From positions 1-64,000 of the forward strand of contig NZ_RWIM01000205.1 in the NCBI RefSeq assembly GCF_009764645.1: a stretch of DNA of 64,000 nucleotides, read 5' to 3'. The translations under genes and the position numbers were made by a program. Below, piece by piece: positions 8,383 through 17,789 of this stretch; positions within the stretch are counted from its first letter, which is position 1; each line of letters begins with the position of its first letter. The stretch comes from Pseudomonas sp. PB106 (GTDB lineage Bacteria; Pseudomonadota; Gammaproteobacteria; Pseudomonadales; Pseudomonadaceae). Under the pieces are notes generated by a model. The model did no database searches. It had not been told where the DNA came from and saw only the letters and a program-made list of their open reading frames with translations.

Positions 8383-11194
8383 TGGTCTTGTTCCACCAGT
8401 TACCGGCGGCACGCAAGACAGCGCGCATGGCTCCAGGCTTGATCTCGCTTTTGATACCCATCAGCGAGTGCTGGTTATCGGTGGTACCCATTTCTTTGTA
8501 CCAAGTCATGCCTTTTTGCATGCGCCCGATGAGGTCGAGTGTATGACGGGTTTGTTGTGCCAGCGCCGCGCGATGAATCGGTGCTATGGCTTCTTTCGGG
8601 GTCATTGCGTTGACGTTCGGCATCAGCGTGGCCGGATACATCACATCGCTGCCCAGGGCGTCGAACGCCTTTTCTGTCTCCGCCCAACGGTCTTCAACGG
8701 CGCTTTTCCATTCGACGAGCATCATGTCGATCTTGTTGATTTTCACCGGATCGAGGCGGTTCTTGATGTCTTCAGCCTCAACCGCCCTTTGCATCAGGTT
8801 GAGAAAACCAGGAATGAACGGTATCCAAGTACTCAGCACGCGGTTGATGGCGAACTCGGGGTTCAGCACGCTGTTGAGCGCCGGGTGAATCACTTCGTCC
8901 TTGAGGTCACCCCAGCTGGCAATGTTTTTACCGCTCGTTGATAAACCCAATTGCTTGTCTATCTCTGCAATAGACATCTTGGATGTCTGCGGAATGAGCG
9001 GCCCGAAACGCCCGAAACTGTTACTCACAGGCGCCGCCAACGCCCCGGCCAAATCACCGCCCATGTTGCCGCCCGTCAATGCGGTGGGATCTGTGTACAT
9101 TTTGGCGTGCGGGAGGTCTGGGAGCAGCAGTCCCGCCTGTTCACCGCCAATCACGCCGGCTTCATAACCCATTACCCCCAGCGCTGTTTCGCCCAACACA
9201 TTTATCAGCATGTTCAGCGGGACATTTTCCTCATGAATCACATTGTGAATTTGCTCCAGCGTACTTTCGGCATGCGCGTTGAGCACTGAAATGAAGGCCG
9301 AGTAGAGAAGAATCACCCCCTCGGCTCTCGATCCGCCTGACGGATCCACGTAGCGAACAGGATTGTTCCCGACGAACCCATACAGATTCAGTCCGTCGAC
9401 GTCCCCCGCCGGATCGGCGCTGATCCAGCGTTGCAGCCACGGCGCGTAGTAGCGTGCGCCGTAATAATAAAGACCGCTGATGTCCATTTCCTTGCCCGAA
9501 TAGCGCACGGTTTTGTAGCCTGCCTCAATGACTGAGCGAGCGGCCATCCACGCCGTGGCGCCGAACGGGTAGTAGCCTTCGTGGCTGATCATCCGGGCCT
9601 GTTGATCGAGTTCCATCAGGTTCGAACCCAGATGATCTTCCAGGCCGTAGCGCAGTTGATCCGCATCGATGCCGGCGGGTTTTCCCGTCAGCCAATGCAG
9701 ACAACGGACATTGCCTGCACCGGCAGCGAGGCTGATGACGTGCAGTTCTTCGCCGTTGTCCTTGCGACGGATCTCCAGCCCCGGCAGATAGCGCACGTCG
9801 TGAAAGTGCCCGGTCGCGGTTTCCAGGCGTTTGTGCACACGCGTGCCTTGGCTGTAGCGATAGTGCTCGGCATCGTCGACGGCGCCGGGGCGTTTGACCA
9901 GGATCACCTCTTCCAGCTCATCCGTGGCGTTCCAGTGCATATCCTGGCCCGGTTGCAGCAGGCGCTGATTGCCATTGGCATCGAACCGCGCCTTGAAGTC
10001 CGGCAGCGGATCGCCGGTCTTCCAGCGCACACCTTTGTTGCTGGCCGGGTCGATGAGCAGGCGCAGGGTATGACTGGCGCCGTCGCGCACGTGTACGGTT
10101 TCGATCAGATTGCCGCCGCCATCGTAAGCGTAGCGACGCGTGTAGTTGCGCCGATCGGCCGGGTCGGTCGGATGCGGAAGGCCGGGACTGTCCACGGGCG
10201 GGCCGTCGTCGTAACCGCTGGCTTGCACTAGTCGATACAGCGAGTCGTAACTGAATTGGCGATGACCATCGACGCGCTGATTGGCGAAATGGCTGGGAAT
10301 GACAGTGTGATCGACAATGCGGCGGATGTTGCCGACCGCGTCGTAGGTGTATTCGAAATCCTGCAGGATCGACTCGGCGGTTTTGTGCGCCGTTTGCCGC
10401 TGCAGGGTGCCATTGGCCGGGTCGTAAGCCCAGCGGCTGATCACGCCATTGCCGGCATGCTGTTCGATGATTTGCCCGCTGGCGTTGTACTGCGCGGCTT
10501 GCAGAATGGGCTGCCACGCCGACTGGCCATTGAGGCGCAGCTTGACGTGTTTCAGTTGCCCGGCGAGGTCAAAGCCCGATTGCTGGCTGTGCCCACCGGC
10601 ATCGGTGTGTTCCAGCACACTGCCCTGCGGGCCGTGCACGCGGCGGCTGGTGTACACCTCGGCATCGTGAAAGGTTCGGGTTTCATTCAGCGCCTGGCCG
10701 AGCAGGCTGTAGCCGTGAAAGTCCATGCCGCCGGAGACATCGCGCAGGGCGATCAACTGCCCGCGCAGATTGCGTCCGGCATCTGCGGTCGCCCCCGCAT
10801 AGGTGAAGACTTCGGAATCGGCCACGGCGTTTTCTTCAACGGCGACGACGCGCAGAAAATCATCATGGGTCATGCGCCAATGGCTGCCCCGTGCATCCCA
10901 GCGCTCGAGTGCCTGCCCGGCCAGGCCCAACAGACTCACACGCCAACCGGCATCAACACTGTCGATGTTCAGCGCTGCGCCGGCGAGGTTATAGACCGTT
11001 GCCAGATTGGGCGCTGTCAGTCGCGGATCCCACTGTGCAATCGCGCGTCCGGCGGCGTCGTGGTGTTGTCGCGATGTCAGTGCGGTGGCAGGCGCCTCGG
11101 CCCTGCTGCGCAGATAGGCGATCTGCCGCACGGGTAAACCGCGCCCGTCGATGACCGAGAGCGCCGGTGTACGCCGATGCACATTGGCGCTCAT
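8360..11194 (-). CDS. Tc toxin C subunit (TcC), RHS-repeat protein, copy 2
   Basis: A 944-aa RHS protein whose first ~620 residues align over their full length with the TcC encoded next to it, including IDGRGLPVRQIAYLR at the N terminus and the core ending NNPVRYVDPSGG. The C-terminal ~323 residues (DNA about 8363-9331) are unrelated to copy 1 and have no motif I recognise. They carry two moderately hydrophobic segments (LLYSAFISVL, LNMLINVLGETALGVMG). In Tc toxins this region is autocleaved and delivered into insect cells. The ATG overlaps the TcB stop in ATGA, so the two are translationally coupled. Two exchangeable TcC genes beside one TcB matches the YenC1/YenC2 arrangement in Yersinia entomophaga. 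Confidence 0.9.
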   Translation of the reverse strand: MSANVHRRTPALSVIDGRGLPVRQIAYLRSRAEAPATALTSRQHHDAAGRAIAQWDPRLTAPNLATVYNLAGAALNIDSVDAGWRVSLLGLAGQALERWDARGSHWRMTHDDFLRVVAVEENAVADSEVFTYAGATADAGRNLRGQLIALRDVSGGMDFHGYSLLGQALNETRTFHDAEVYTSRRVHGPQGSVLEHTDAGGHSQQSGFDLAGQLKHVKLRLNGQSAWQPILQAAQYNASGQIIEQHAGNGVISRWAYDPANGTLQRQTAHKTAESILQDFEYTYDAVGNIRRIVDHTVIPSHFANQRVDGHRQFSYDSLYRLVQASGYDDGPPVDSPGLPHPTDPADRRNYTRRYAYDGGGNLIETVHVRDGASHTLRLLIDPASNKGVRWKTGDPLPDFKARFDANGNQRLLQPGQDMHWNATDELEEVILVKRPGAVDDAEHYRYSQGTRVHKRLETATGHFHDVRYLPGLEIRRKDNGEELHVISLAAGAGNVRCLHWLTGKPAGIDADQLRYGLEDHLGSNLMELDQQARMISHEGYYPFGATAWMAARSVIEAGYKTVRYSGKEMDISGLYYYGARYYAPWLQRWISADPAGDVDGLNLYGFVGNNPVRYVDPSGGSRAEGVILLYSAFISVLNAHAESTLEQIHNVIHEENVPLNMLINVLGETALGVMGYEAGVIGGEQAGLLLPDLPHAKMYTDPTALTGGNMGGDLAGALAAPVSNSFGRFGPLIPQTSKMSIAEIDKQLGLSTSGKNIASWGDLKDEVIHPALNSVLNPEFAINRVLSTWIPFIPGFLNLMQRAVEAEDIKNRLDPVKINKIDMMLVEWKSAVEDRWAETEKAFDALGSDVMYPATLMPNVNAMTPKEAIAPIHRAALAQQTRHTLDLIGRMQKGMTWYKEMGTTDNQHSLMGIKSEIKPGAMRAVLRAAGNWWNKTNGAPHRV

Positions 11195-14100
11195 GAGCGC
11201 CCCCGCTCCGGCGTGAAATCGGCGGTGTCGTTGAAGTCTTCGCTGATGTGATACCAGGGGTGATAGGTCTCGCGGGAGAAGTCCTTTTTCGCATTGATCA
11301 ACTTGATCGTCCGCCCCAAAGGGTCATAGAACAGTTGATCGTAATAGCCCAGTGCGCGCAGGCATTGGTCGTCGACATAACCGGCGCGATCAGCGAAAAA
11401 CGGCCGGAACTGACGCACCGGCAGACCTTTGTTGTTGTATTCGATGCGCTCGCTGACGCGCCAGCGACGCTCGGCGTTGCTCTGCCGAATCTTGCCGTCT
11501 TCGACGATCAGCTTACCGTCAGCGGCCACGGCATACGCCTCGCCGGGCTCGACCAGCTGTTGCGTTTGCAGTGCCCGGCCAAAACCATCGACACAGGCCT
11601 TGCTGATCTGGATTTGCGCCGGCAACGGATCGTTCGGATAACGGTCGGCGCTGAGAATGACCGTGTGCACCGGCTCGCGATCCACCGTGGCAATCAGCTC
11701 ACGCAAGCTTTGCTCCGCTGGCGTCAGTTCCGCGTTGCACGACAGATAGTGACGGGCGCTGGCGCGAACGTGGCCGCTGGGCAGAATCAGCCGGGCACTG
11801 ATCCAGTCGCCAAACAGGCGCTCTTCGTGGGCGGTGGCTGGCAGCTCTCCCATCCAGCTGAACAGGTCCTTGCGCAGGGTGCTGGCGGCTTTTTGCACGG
11901 CGGCCTGCGGATCGTCGATGGCTGTGTCGGGACGATGATCTGCCGGGCGCACGTATTCGCTCAATGGATGAAACCCGGCAGCCATGCCGTTTTCGCTGCC
12001 ATGGAAACTGGTCGCCAGTGGTTGCCCGGAGGGTTCGTAAATGGCTTCCTGGATGTTCTCGTTGGCATCGATGATGCGCAACGCTTGCAAGGCGTGATAG
12101 TCGTATTCGGCTTGCGTCAGGCAACCGTCCGGCAGCTTCACGGCGGTGATTGCCAGATGGTAGGTGTCGTAGCTGGCCTCGGTGATGCCGTGACTGGGGG
12201 TTTCGTTGAACTGGCAGACTTTGTAGAAACCTTCGAGGCCGTTGTATTGGGCGAAACTGAAGTGCGAGGACCACAGATTGTCTTCGCTGTCGGCAGTTGG
12301 CGACTCGAATAACAACGGCATCGGCAGGTAACCGATTTCTCTGAGTGCGGCGCGGATATCGAACGGCGGCGGTAAAACGTCGTAGGCCTGTAGCGCGGTT
12401 TTGTCCATTTGCGCCAGTTCCAGCGGGCCGGCCAGCGCGGCAAACTCTGCCACGCCATCGGGCAGGACACTCTGATCGAGGGTTCTGAGATAACGCTGCA
12501 CCGATTGCGCGGTCAGCACCCGTTGAGCGTTCCACTGTGCGGAGCCGTGATGCAGCGTCAGGTGCTCATAGGAGACCTGCTCGGCTGTCATCCCGTTGGG
12601 CAACGCACCTTTGGGCAACACCAGTGCATCGTTGCGTTGTTGCCACGGCAGACCCAGCCGCCAGTGCTGAGGGTCATCGTCCAGATGAATAGGGCGGGTG
12701 CGCGACTCGCTCAGGTAAAACGATTGCTGGGCCTCATCGTGGGCGTCGCGCCACCACTGTTGTTCATCCGGATCGGTAAACGGTGGTTCGGCCTCCTCGG
12801 TCAGTCGGCGTGCGTAGTGCACGGTCATGCCGTGAGTGGATTGGCCGTACTGATCGCTGCACAAGTTGATGGTGTGGCTGCACAAGGGGTCATCGACAAA
12901 GCGTTCGTATTGATACGTGATGGTTTCCAGCGCCATGGGCAGTAACACCGAGGCGGCATAACGGGTGCCCCTTGGTCGAACTTCGCGGACCCGATAACGA
13001 TGTTCCTCCACGGCATAAGGTATGGCGGTGCGCGGCTCGTCGTCTTTCGCCCAGGTTTCGACGCGCACAATAGAACCCACCAGCGCCCGGGCAATTTCAT
13101 AGCGCGTGTCAGCGTCGGGGGGCAGCATCAGCTCGTCGCAGTCGTCACCCGGATGATGGCGGCTGAACAGCGTGTCGCCCAGTTCGACGGCGTCGTAATC
13201 GCCACTGAAGTAGCCGTCACGCGGGCGGTCCATGGACTGCCCGGTGTGAAACCAGGTGCAGACCTTGGCCGGTGCGCTGAAACCGATATCGTCATCGCCC
13301 GAGGCGCTTTCGCTGTCCGTCTGCTGGATGTGGCCGAACCCACGGAATTCGCGCTCGCGGCCATCGTAGACACCCTCGCCATAAGTGAACGACTGGACCA
13401 GGCAGTTGCCGGTGATTTCATCCAGTTGACGCTGTTGTTTGACCACCGCGACCGGGAACGGCAAGTGGCAGGCCGGCAAGCGTTTGAGCTTGAGTGCGTA
13501 GTGCTTTTCATCCAGCCATTCCTGGGCCGAACTGCGGTATTGAACCGTGGCGCTGCAGCCCATGTTGTTGTTACTTGCGGTCAGCAGATACGGCTTGGCT
13601 GCGACGAAGTCATAGCGCCAGTGCTGCGGCGAGCTGTGCATCACCGAGAGGATCAGGCTGACGCAGCCCAGGCCTTGCAGATCGGCGAAACTGACCTGAC
13701 ACAAGCGGTCGTAGCGCACGCCTTCGGGCCACGGCACGATGATCGGTGTTTGTGCCAGTCCTTTGCCGCCATGATTCAGGTAAATCTCGAACGCCGTGGA
13801 TTTCAGATAGATCAGCGCCGGCGCGCCGGAGCCATCGAGATCCGCCAACCTCACTCGCTCGACATTGAACTCATCGTAAGTGAAGGGCAGGGCGCTGATG
13901 ACCCGACCCTTGCCGAATCGACCATGGCCCAGATTCGGCCAGCATTTGATTTCGTTGTGACGGATGCGGCTCAACTCGGGCATGTCACTGCCCAACAGAT
14001 TGCCCAGTAACACCAGCTCGTTCGGGCTATTGCTGAACAGCGGCAGGCGATCGTCTTGCGGTGCATGCTCGACGGTTTCGGCGGCGGCAAAACCTTCCTC

Positions 14101-15684
14101 GCGGCGATTGGCGTAGAGGCGCACGGATCGCGGACCAATCAGCGCCAGCGAGCTGAGTCCGTCACCGGACAGGTCAGACAATTGCGCCAGTGTATGGAAA
14201 TACTCCAGAGGGAATGCCGTGAAGTTTTTGAACGGCGCCCAGCTGTGATCGGCGTTCAGTGTGCGGAAGCCGCTCATGCCGGGCTGCGCCATGACCCAGT
14301 CCAGGCGACCGTCGCCCGTCAGATCGGTCAGCGTTTGCTGCACGGATTTATCGCGACGGGCAACGGCAATGTCTTTAAGTGCAGTCCACGGTCCGTAGTC
14401 GATGACGTCTGGCCCGCTCATTGAGCGCAACGGTTCGCGGTAATACCAGGCTTGGTCATGGCGACAGAGAAAACCCGGAACGCCTTCGCCATACAAGTCG
14501 ACGCATTGATAGAACTGTCCGTCGTCGATGCCTGGCATGGTGTCCGTTTCCAGCAGGCGCGCGGGTGTCTGGTTGAGTTCAAAGGTGGAGTAATCGAACT
14601 CCACCGGCGGTGAGTTTTCGACACAACCGCTGGCATCGTAGGCCTGGTAATGCGCCGCGCTGATCTGGCTGAAAGACCAGGTGGAAGAGGTGTTCGCATA
14701 TTCCAGCAACAACCGTCTGACCAGCGCCGGCGGGTTGTCCTCTGTGGCCGGGAACTGATGAAACATCAGGATCTGCTGACACAACCGACGCGTACCGATT
14801 TCAAAGCCCTGGCCGTAAGTGGAGAAAGGATCGTCGCGCTTCAGCCAGGGTTGCGTGCCGTTATAGTTCGGGACGTCTGTCAGCGAGCGGCTGCGCTCGC
14901 CATAGTCGAGCAGCAGATGAAAGTGCCATTTCAGGTTTGCCGGACTGTCCTCGCCCCAGGCATACAGGTGCTGACTGGCCGCAGCGTTGCCGTACAACAC
15001 CCGATACAGATAGCGCTGGGCACGGTAATCGTGCACGGGGTCGAGGTCCTGGTCGTCGGCCTTGTACTCGAAACAGATGTGTTCACCGTGGGTGTTCATG
15101 CTTTCGCAGAGCAACCAGGCGCCCACCCGTTGTGCGTCGTCGGGATCGGCCCGGCGCGAGTGGGCGGTTTTGCCATAAACGTGCAGCGAGCCGTCGCTGC
15201 CATGCACCAGCCAGAAGGGGATCGCGCCGGCGGCGGTGCTCTGCCAGCGTTCACGCAGGGAAAAATCGCTTTCGATCCGTGGCCAGTAACGCACGACGCG
15301 ATGCTCACCGATGGCAACGCCGTTGTACGTGGTTTCGAGACGAGACACGGGCTGATCGTCGTCGCCGAGCTCTGGCATCCACACTTCACCGTCGTGGCCA
15401 ATGATCTCGTCGTGATCGGTGTAACGCGGCACGCCTTTATGGGTGCGCAGACTGATCTGGCCAATGCCCGGATTCCAGCCGATGCCAAAGGAGCCGTTAC
15501 CGGCCTGGCTGCTATAGGAAAGGGTCAGTTGCGGATCCCAGCCGCGCCCAGCCGACAAGGGCAGTGGCAATTCAAATGACGCCGAACCGGTCGGCCCGAC
15601 CGCGCCCCAACTCTTGCCGATGGTGGCGATCGTCGAGCTCTTGGCGATGGTGGGGGTGACAATGTTCAGCTCTTGATCAGCCAT
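11191..15684 (-). CDS. Tc toxin B subunit (TcB), SpvB/TcdB family
   Basis: A 1497-aa protein, the usual size for TcB (TcdB2, YenB). The N terminus is an SpvB-type domain (GAVGPTGSASFELPLPLS, then SYSSQAGNGSFGIGWNPG). The middle contains FG-GAP/VCBS-like repeats of a beta-propeller (DLTGDGRLDWVM, DLSGDGLSSLALIG, DLDGSGAPALIYL), which in solved structures binds the TcA pore. The C-terminal part begins the RHS-type strip that closes the cocoon with TcC. There is no signal peptide, as expected of Tc proteins. It is the first gene of a minus-strand operon with the two TcC genes. No clear Shine-Dalgarno precedes the ATG. A lux-box-like palindrome lies 69-84 bp upstream. Confidence 0.93.
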   Translation of the reverse strand: MADQELNIVTPTIAKSSTIATIGKSWGAVGPTGSASFELPLPLSAGRGWDPQLTLSYSSQAGNGSFGIGWNPGIGQISLRTHKGVPRYTDHDEIIGHDGEVWMPELGDDDQPVSRLETTYNGVAIGEHRVVRYWPRIESDFSLRERWQSTAAGAIPFWLVHGSDGSLHVYGKTAHSRRADPDDAQRVGAWLLCESMNTHGEHICFEYKADDQDLDPVHDYRAQRYLYRVLYGNAAASQHLYAWGEDSPANLKWHFHLLLDYGERSRSLTDVPNYNGTQPWLKRDDPFSTYGQGFEIGTRRLCQQILMFHQFPATEDNPPALVRRLLLEYANTSSTWSFSQISAAHYQAYDASGCVENSPPVEFDYSTFELNQTPARLLETDTMPGIDDGQFYQCVDLYGEGVPGFLCRHDQAWYYREPLRSMSGPDVIDYGPWTALKDIAVARRDKSVQQTLTDLTGDGRLDWVMAQPGMSGFRTLNADHSWAPFKNFTAFPLEYFHTLAQLSDLSGDGLSSLALIGPRSVRLYANRREEGFAAAETVEHAPQDDRLPLFSNSPNELVLLGNLLGSDMPELSRIRHNEIKCWPNLGHGRFGKGRVISALPFTYDEFNVERVRLADLDGSGAPALIYLKSTAFEIYLNHGGKGLAQTPIIVPWPEGVRYDRLCQVSFADLQGLGCVSLILSVMHSSPQHWRYDFVAAKPYLLTASNNNMGCSATVQYRSSAQEWLDEKHYALKLKRLPACHLPFPVAVVKQQRQLDEITGNCLVQSFTYGEGVYDGREREFRGFGHIQQTDSESASGDDDIGFSAPAKVCTWFHTGQSMDRPRDGYFSGDYDAVELGDTLFSRHHPGDDCDELMLPPDADTRYEIARALVGSIVRVETWAKDDEPRTAIPYAVEEHRYRVREVRPRGTRYAASVLLPMALETITYQYERFVDDPLCSHTINLCSDQYGQSTHGMTVHYARRLTEEAEPPFTDPDEQQWWRDAHDEAQQSFYLSESRTRPIHLDDDPQHWRLGLPWQQRNDALVLPKGALPNGMTAEQVSYEHLTLHHGSAQWNAQRVLTAQSVQRYLRTLDQSVLPDGVAEFAALAGPLELAQMDKTALQAYDVLPPPFDIRAALREIGYLPMPLLFESPTADSEDNLWSSHFSFAQYNGLEGFYKVCQFNETPSHGITEASYDTYHLAITAVKLPDGCLTQAEYDYHALQALRIIDANENIQEAIYEPSGQPLATSFHGSENGMAAGFHPLSEYVRPADHRPDTAIDDPQAAVQKAASTLRKDLFSWMGELPATAHEERLFGDWISARLILPSGHVRASARHYLSCNAELTPAEQSLRELIATVDREPVHTVILSADRYPNDPLPAQIQISKACVDGFGRALQTQQLVEPGEAYAVAADGKLIVEDGKIRQSNAERRWRVSERIEYNNKGLPVRQFRPFFADRAGYVDDQCLRALGYYDQLFYDPLGRTIKLINAKKDFSRETYHPWYHISEDFNDTADFTPERGRS

Positions 15685-15753
15685 GGTTGCGTCCGGTGCA
15701 GGTACGGGGAGCGTAAGTGCACTGACGCTAACAAGACCGGGGCGTGGCGTAAC

Positions 15754-15769
15754 CTGTCAGATCTGACAG
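15754..15769 (-). promoter_or_regulatory. Lux-box-like palindrome upstream of TcB
   Basis: CTGTCAGATCTGACAG is a perfect 16-bp palindrome (18 bp with flanking C/G) and fits the CT-N12-AG form of LuxR-family boxes. On the minus strand TTAG, possibly part of a -10 element (TAGCGT), begins exactly 22 bases downstream, the same distance as in the copy at 17699-17714. Sister sites precede four other genes in the window. Confidence 0.65.
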
Positions 15770-15813
15770 GGAAGCAAGATCGAATAGTTTTGACCAACAG
15801 CTTTTTTATCGCC

Positions 15814-15856
15814 AAAAAAAACGACCGGCTTACCCTCGCAGGTTAGCCGGCCGTTT
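15814..15856 (-). terminator. Rho-independent terminator of the fumarase gene
   Basis: Read on the minus strand, a long stem (AAACGGCCGGCTAACC pairing with GGTAAGCCGGTCGTT, one mismatch) is followed by eight T residues. It starts 18 bases past the fumarase stop codon. Confidence 0.88.
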
Positions 15857-15873
15857 CTGATGGGGCGAAGCGC

Positions 15874-17397
15874 TTACTGCACTTCGACCGCCAGGCTTTC
15901 GCTGATCTTCTGTTGCCAGATCGCAGGGCCGGTGATGTGTACCGATTCACCTTTGCTGTCCACCGCTACGGTGACCGGCATGTCCTTGACCTCGAACTCG
16001 TAGATCGCTTCCATGCCCAGTTCGGCAAACGCCAGCACTTTCGACTTCTTGATCGCCTGAGCCACCAGGTAAGCCGCGCCGCCGACAGCCATCAGGTACA
16101 CGGCTTTGTTGTCCTTGATCGCTTCGATTGCGGTCGGGCCGCGCTCGGATTTACCGATCATGCCCAACAGGCCGGTTTGCTCAAGGATCTGCCGGGTGAA
16201 CTTGTCCATCCGCGTTGCGGTGGTCGGGCCAGCCGGGCCAACCACTTCGTCACCGACCGGATCAACCGGGCCAACGTAGTAGATGAAGCGACCTTTGAGG
16301 TCGACCGGCAGGGTTTCACCCTTGTTGAGCATCTCGACCATGCGCTTGTGCGCAGCGTCGCGACCGGTGAGCATCTTGCCGTTGAGCAGGACGGTTTCGC
16401 CCGGCTTCCAGCTCTGCACGTCTTCCGGGGTCAGGGTGTCGAGGTTGACACGACGGGCCGACGGGCCGGCTTCCCAGACGATTTCCGGGTAGGCGTCCAG
16501 CGGTGGCGCTTCCAGCGAAGCAGGGCCGGAGCCGTCGAGCACGAAGTGCGCGTGACGGGTGGCGGCGCAGTTCGGGATCATGCACACCGGCAGCGAAGCG
16601 GCGTGGGTCGGGTAGTCCATGATCTTCACGTCAAGCACGGTGGTCAGGCCACCGAGGCCCTGGGCGCCGATGCCCAACTGGTTGACCTTCTCGAACAGCT
16701 CCAGACGCATTTCTTCGATGCGGTTCTGTGGGCCACGGGCCTTCAGTTCGTGGATGTCGATGGATTCCATCAACACTTCCTTGGCCATGACAGCAGCTTT
16801 CTCGGCGGTGCCGCCGATGCCGATGCCGAGCATGCCCGGTGGGCACCAGCCGGCGCCCATGGTCGGAACGGTCTTCAGTACCCAGTCAACGATCGAGTCG
16901 GACGGGTTGAGCATGGCCATTTTCGACTTGTTCTCGGAACCGCCGCCCTTGGCCGCCACGTCCACTTCCACGGTGTTGCCCGGGACGATGGAGTAGTGAA
17001 TCACGGCAGGGGTGTTGTCCTTGGTGTTTTTCCGAGCGCCCGCCGGGTCGGCGAGGATCGAGGCACGCAGGACGTTTTCCGGCAGGTTGTAGGCGCGACG
17101 CACGCCTTCGTTGATCATGTCGTCCAGGCCCATGGTGGCGCCATCCCAACGCACGTCCATGCCGACGCGCACGAACACCGTAACGATACCGGTGTCCTGG
17201 CAGATCGGGCGGTGGCCAGTGGCGCACATGCGCGAGTTGATCAGGATCTGCGCCATCGAGTCACGGGCCGCTGGCGATTCTTCGCGCAGGTAGGCTTCGT
17301 GCATCGCCTGGATGAAATCCACGGGGTGGTAATAGGAAATGAACTGCAGGGCGTCGGCAACGCTCTGAATCAGGTCGTCTTGCTTGATCACGGTCAT
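15874..17397 (-). CDS. fumA: Class I fumarate hydratase (iron-sulfur)
   Basis: A 507-aa oxygen-sensitive fumarase that interconverts fumarate and L-malate in the TCA cycle. The alpha part includes RPICQDTG and GAGWCPPGMLGIGIGG, with PNCAATRHAHF further on; their cysteines are the likely [4Fe-4S] ligands. The beta part follows (GPTTATRMDKFT), fused in one chain as usual for this class. I start at the ATG ending at 17397 because GAGGAG lies 8 bases upstream; ten extra upstream residues are possible but lack a ribosome site. It is monocistronic with its own terminator. From memory it matches PA4333 in length and position. The symbol follows the E. coli class I enzyme. Confidence 0.92.
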   Translation of the reverse strand: MTVIKQDDLIQSVADALQFISYYHPVDFIQAMHEAYLREESPAARDSMAQILINSRMCATGHRPICQDTGIVTVFVRVGMDVRWDGATMGLDDMINEGVRRAYNLPENVLRASILADPAGARKNTKDNTPAVIHYSIVPGNTVEVDVAAKGGGSENKSKMAMLNPSDSIVDWVLKTVPTMGAGWCPPGMLGIGIGGTAEKAAVMAKEVLMESIDIHELKARGPQNRIEEMRLELFEKVNQLGIGAQGLGGLTTVLDVKIMDYPTHAASLPVCMIPNCAATRHAHFVLDGSGPASLEAPPLDAYPEIVWEAGPSARRVNLDTLTPEDVQSWKPGETVLLNGKMLTGRDAAHKRMVEMLNKGETLPVDLKGRFIYYVGPVDPVGDEVVGPAGPTTATRMDKFTRQILEQTGLLGMIGKSERGPTAIEAIKDNKAVYLMAVGGAAYLVAQAIKKSKVLAFAELGMEAIYEFEVKDMPVTVAVDSKGESVHITGPAIWQQKISESLAVEVQ

Positions 17398-17442
17398 GAG
17401 TCGCGCTCCTCTAAAAGACGGGAACATTCTATGGGGCAGCTA

Positions 17443-17531
17443 CAAGCTTCAAGCGATCAGCGGCAAGTTGGAGCAGTACGCGGACTGCTTGAACTTGCGG
17501 CCTGGAGCTTGCAACTTGAAGCTGGCCCTTG
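17443..17531. repeat. Imperfect intergenic inverted repeat (CTTCAAG/CTTGAAG type)
   Basis: The region between the fumarase start and the lux-box palindrome holds interleaved inverse words (AGCTTCAAG near the left end, CTTGAAGCT near the right, plus CAAGTT/AACTTG inside). This resembles a degenerate Pseudomonas intergenic repeat distinct from the REP elements. It has no open frame with coding character. Confidence 0.45.
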
Positions 17532-17698
17532 GGGCCGGGCACGCCGGGGCTGCTGGCGCGACGCTAAAAAGGCGCGGCAGTATACCGCGCCTTGTGGGTG
17601 GGCACATCCATTCGGCGGCAAACGATGGTCGCAGTGTCGGCGTGTTCAGTTGAAATGGCATAACTCTGCGATGGGTTATACGAAATGAGTATGCCCAA

Positions 17699-17714
17699 CT
17701 GTCAAATATGACAG
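17699..17714 (+). promoter_or_regulatory. Lux-box-like palindrome upstream of the 138-aa gene
   Basis: CTGTCAAATATGACAG is the centre of a longer perfect inverted repeat (17693-17720, 12-bp arms GCCCAACTGTCA and its reverse complement around AATA). A -10-like TAGATT lies at 17738-17743, inside TTAGATT starting 22 bases past the box. The palindrome would therefore overlap the -35 position, as for a LuxR-type class II activator site. Confidence 0.7.
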
Positions 17715-17789
17715 TTGGGCAAATGTGCTTGGCGGATTAGATTCAGGGAGGCTGAATGACATTTACCTAATTTGCCGAGGATGCTCCCT

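Noticed and set aside
5680..15684. Possible contact-dependent or type VI RHS system instead of Tc
   Set aside because: There is no VgrG, PAAR, Hcp or immunity gene nearby; the SpvB-type 1497-aa partner and the TcA genes identify it as a Tc toxin.
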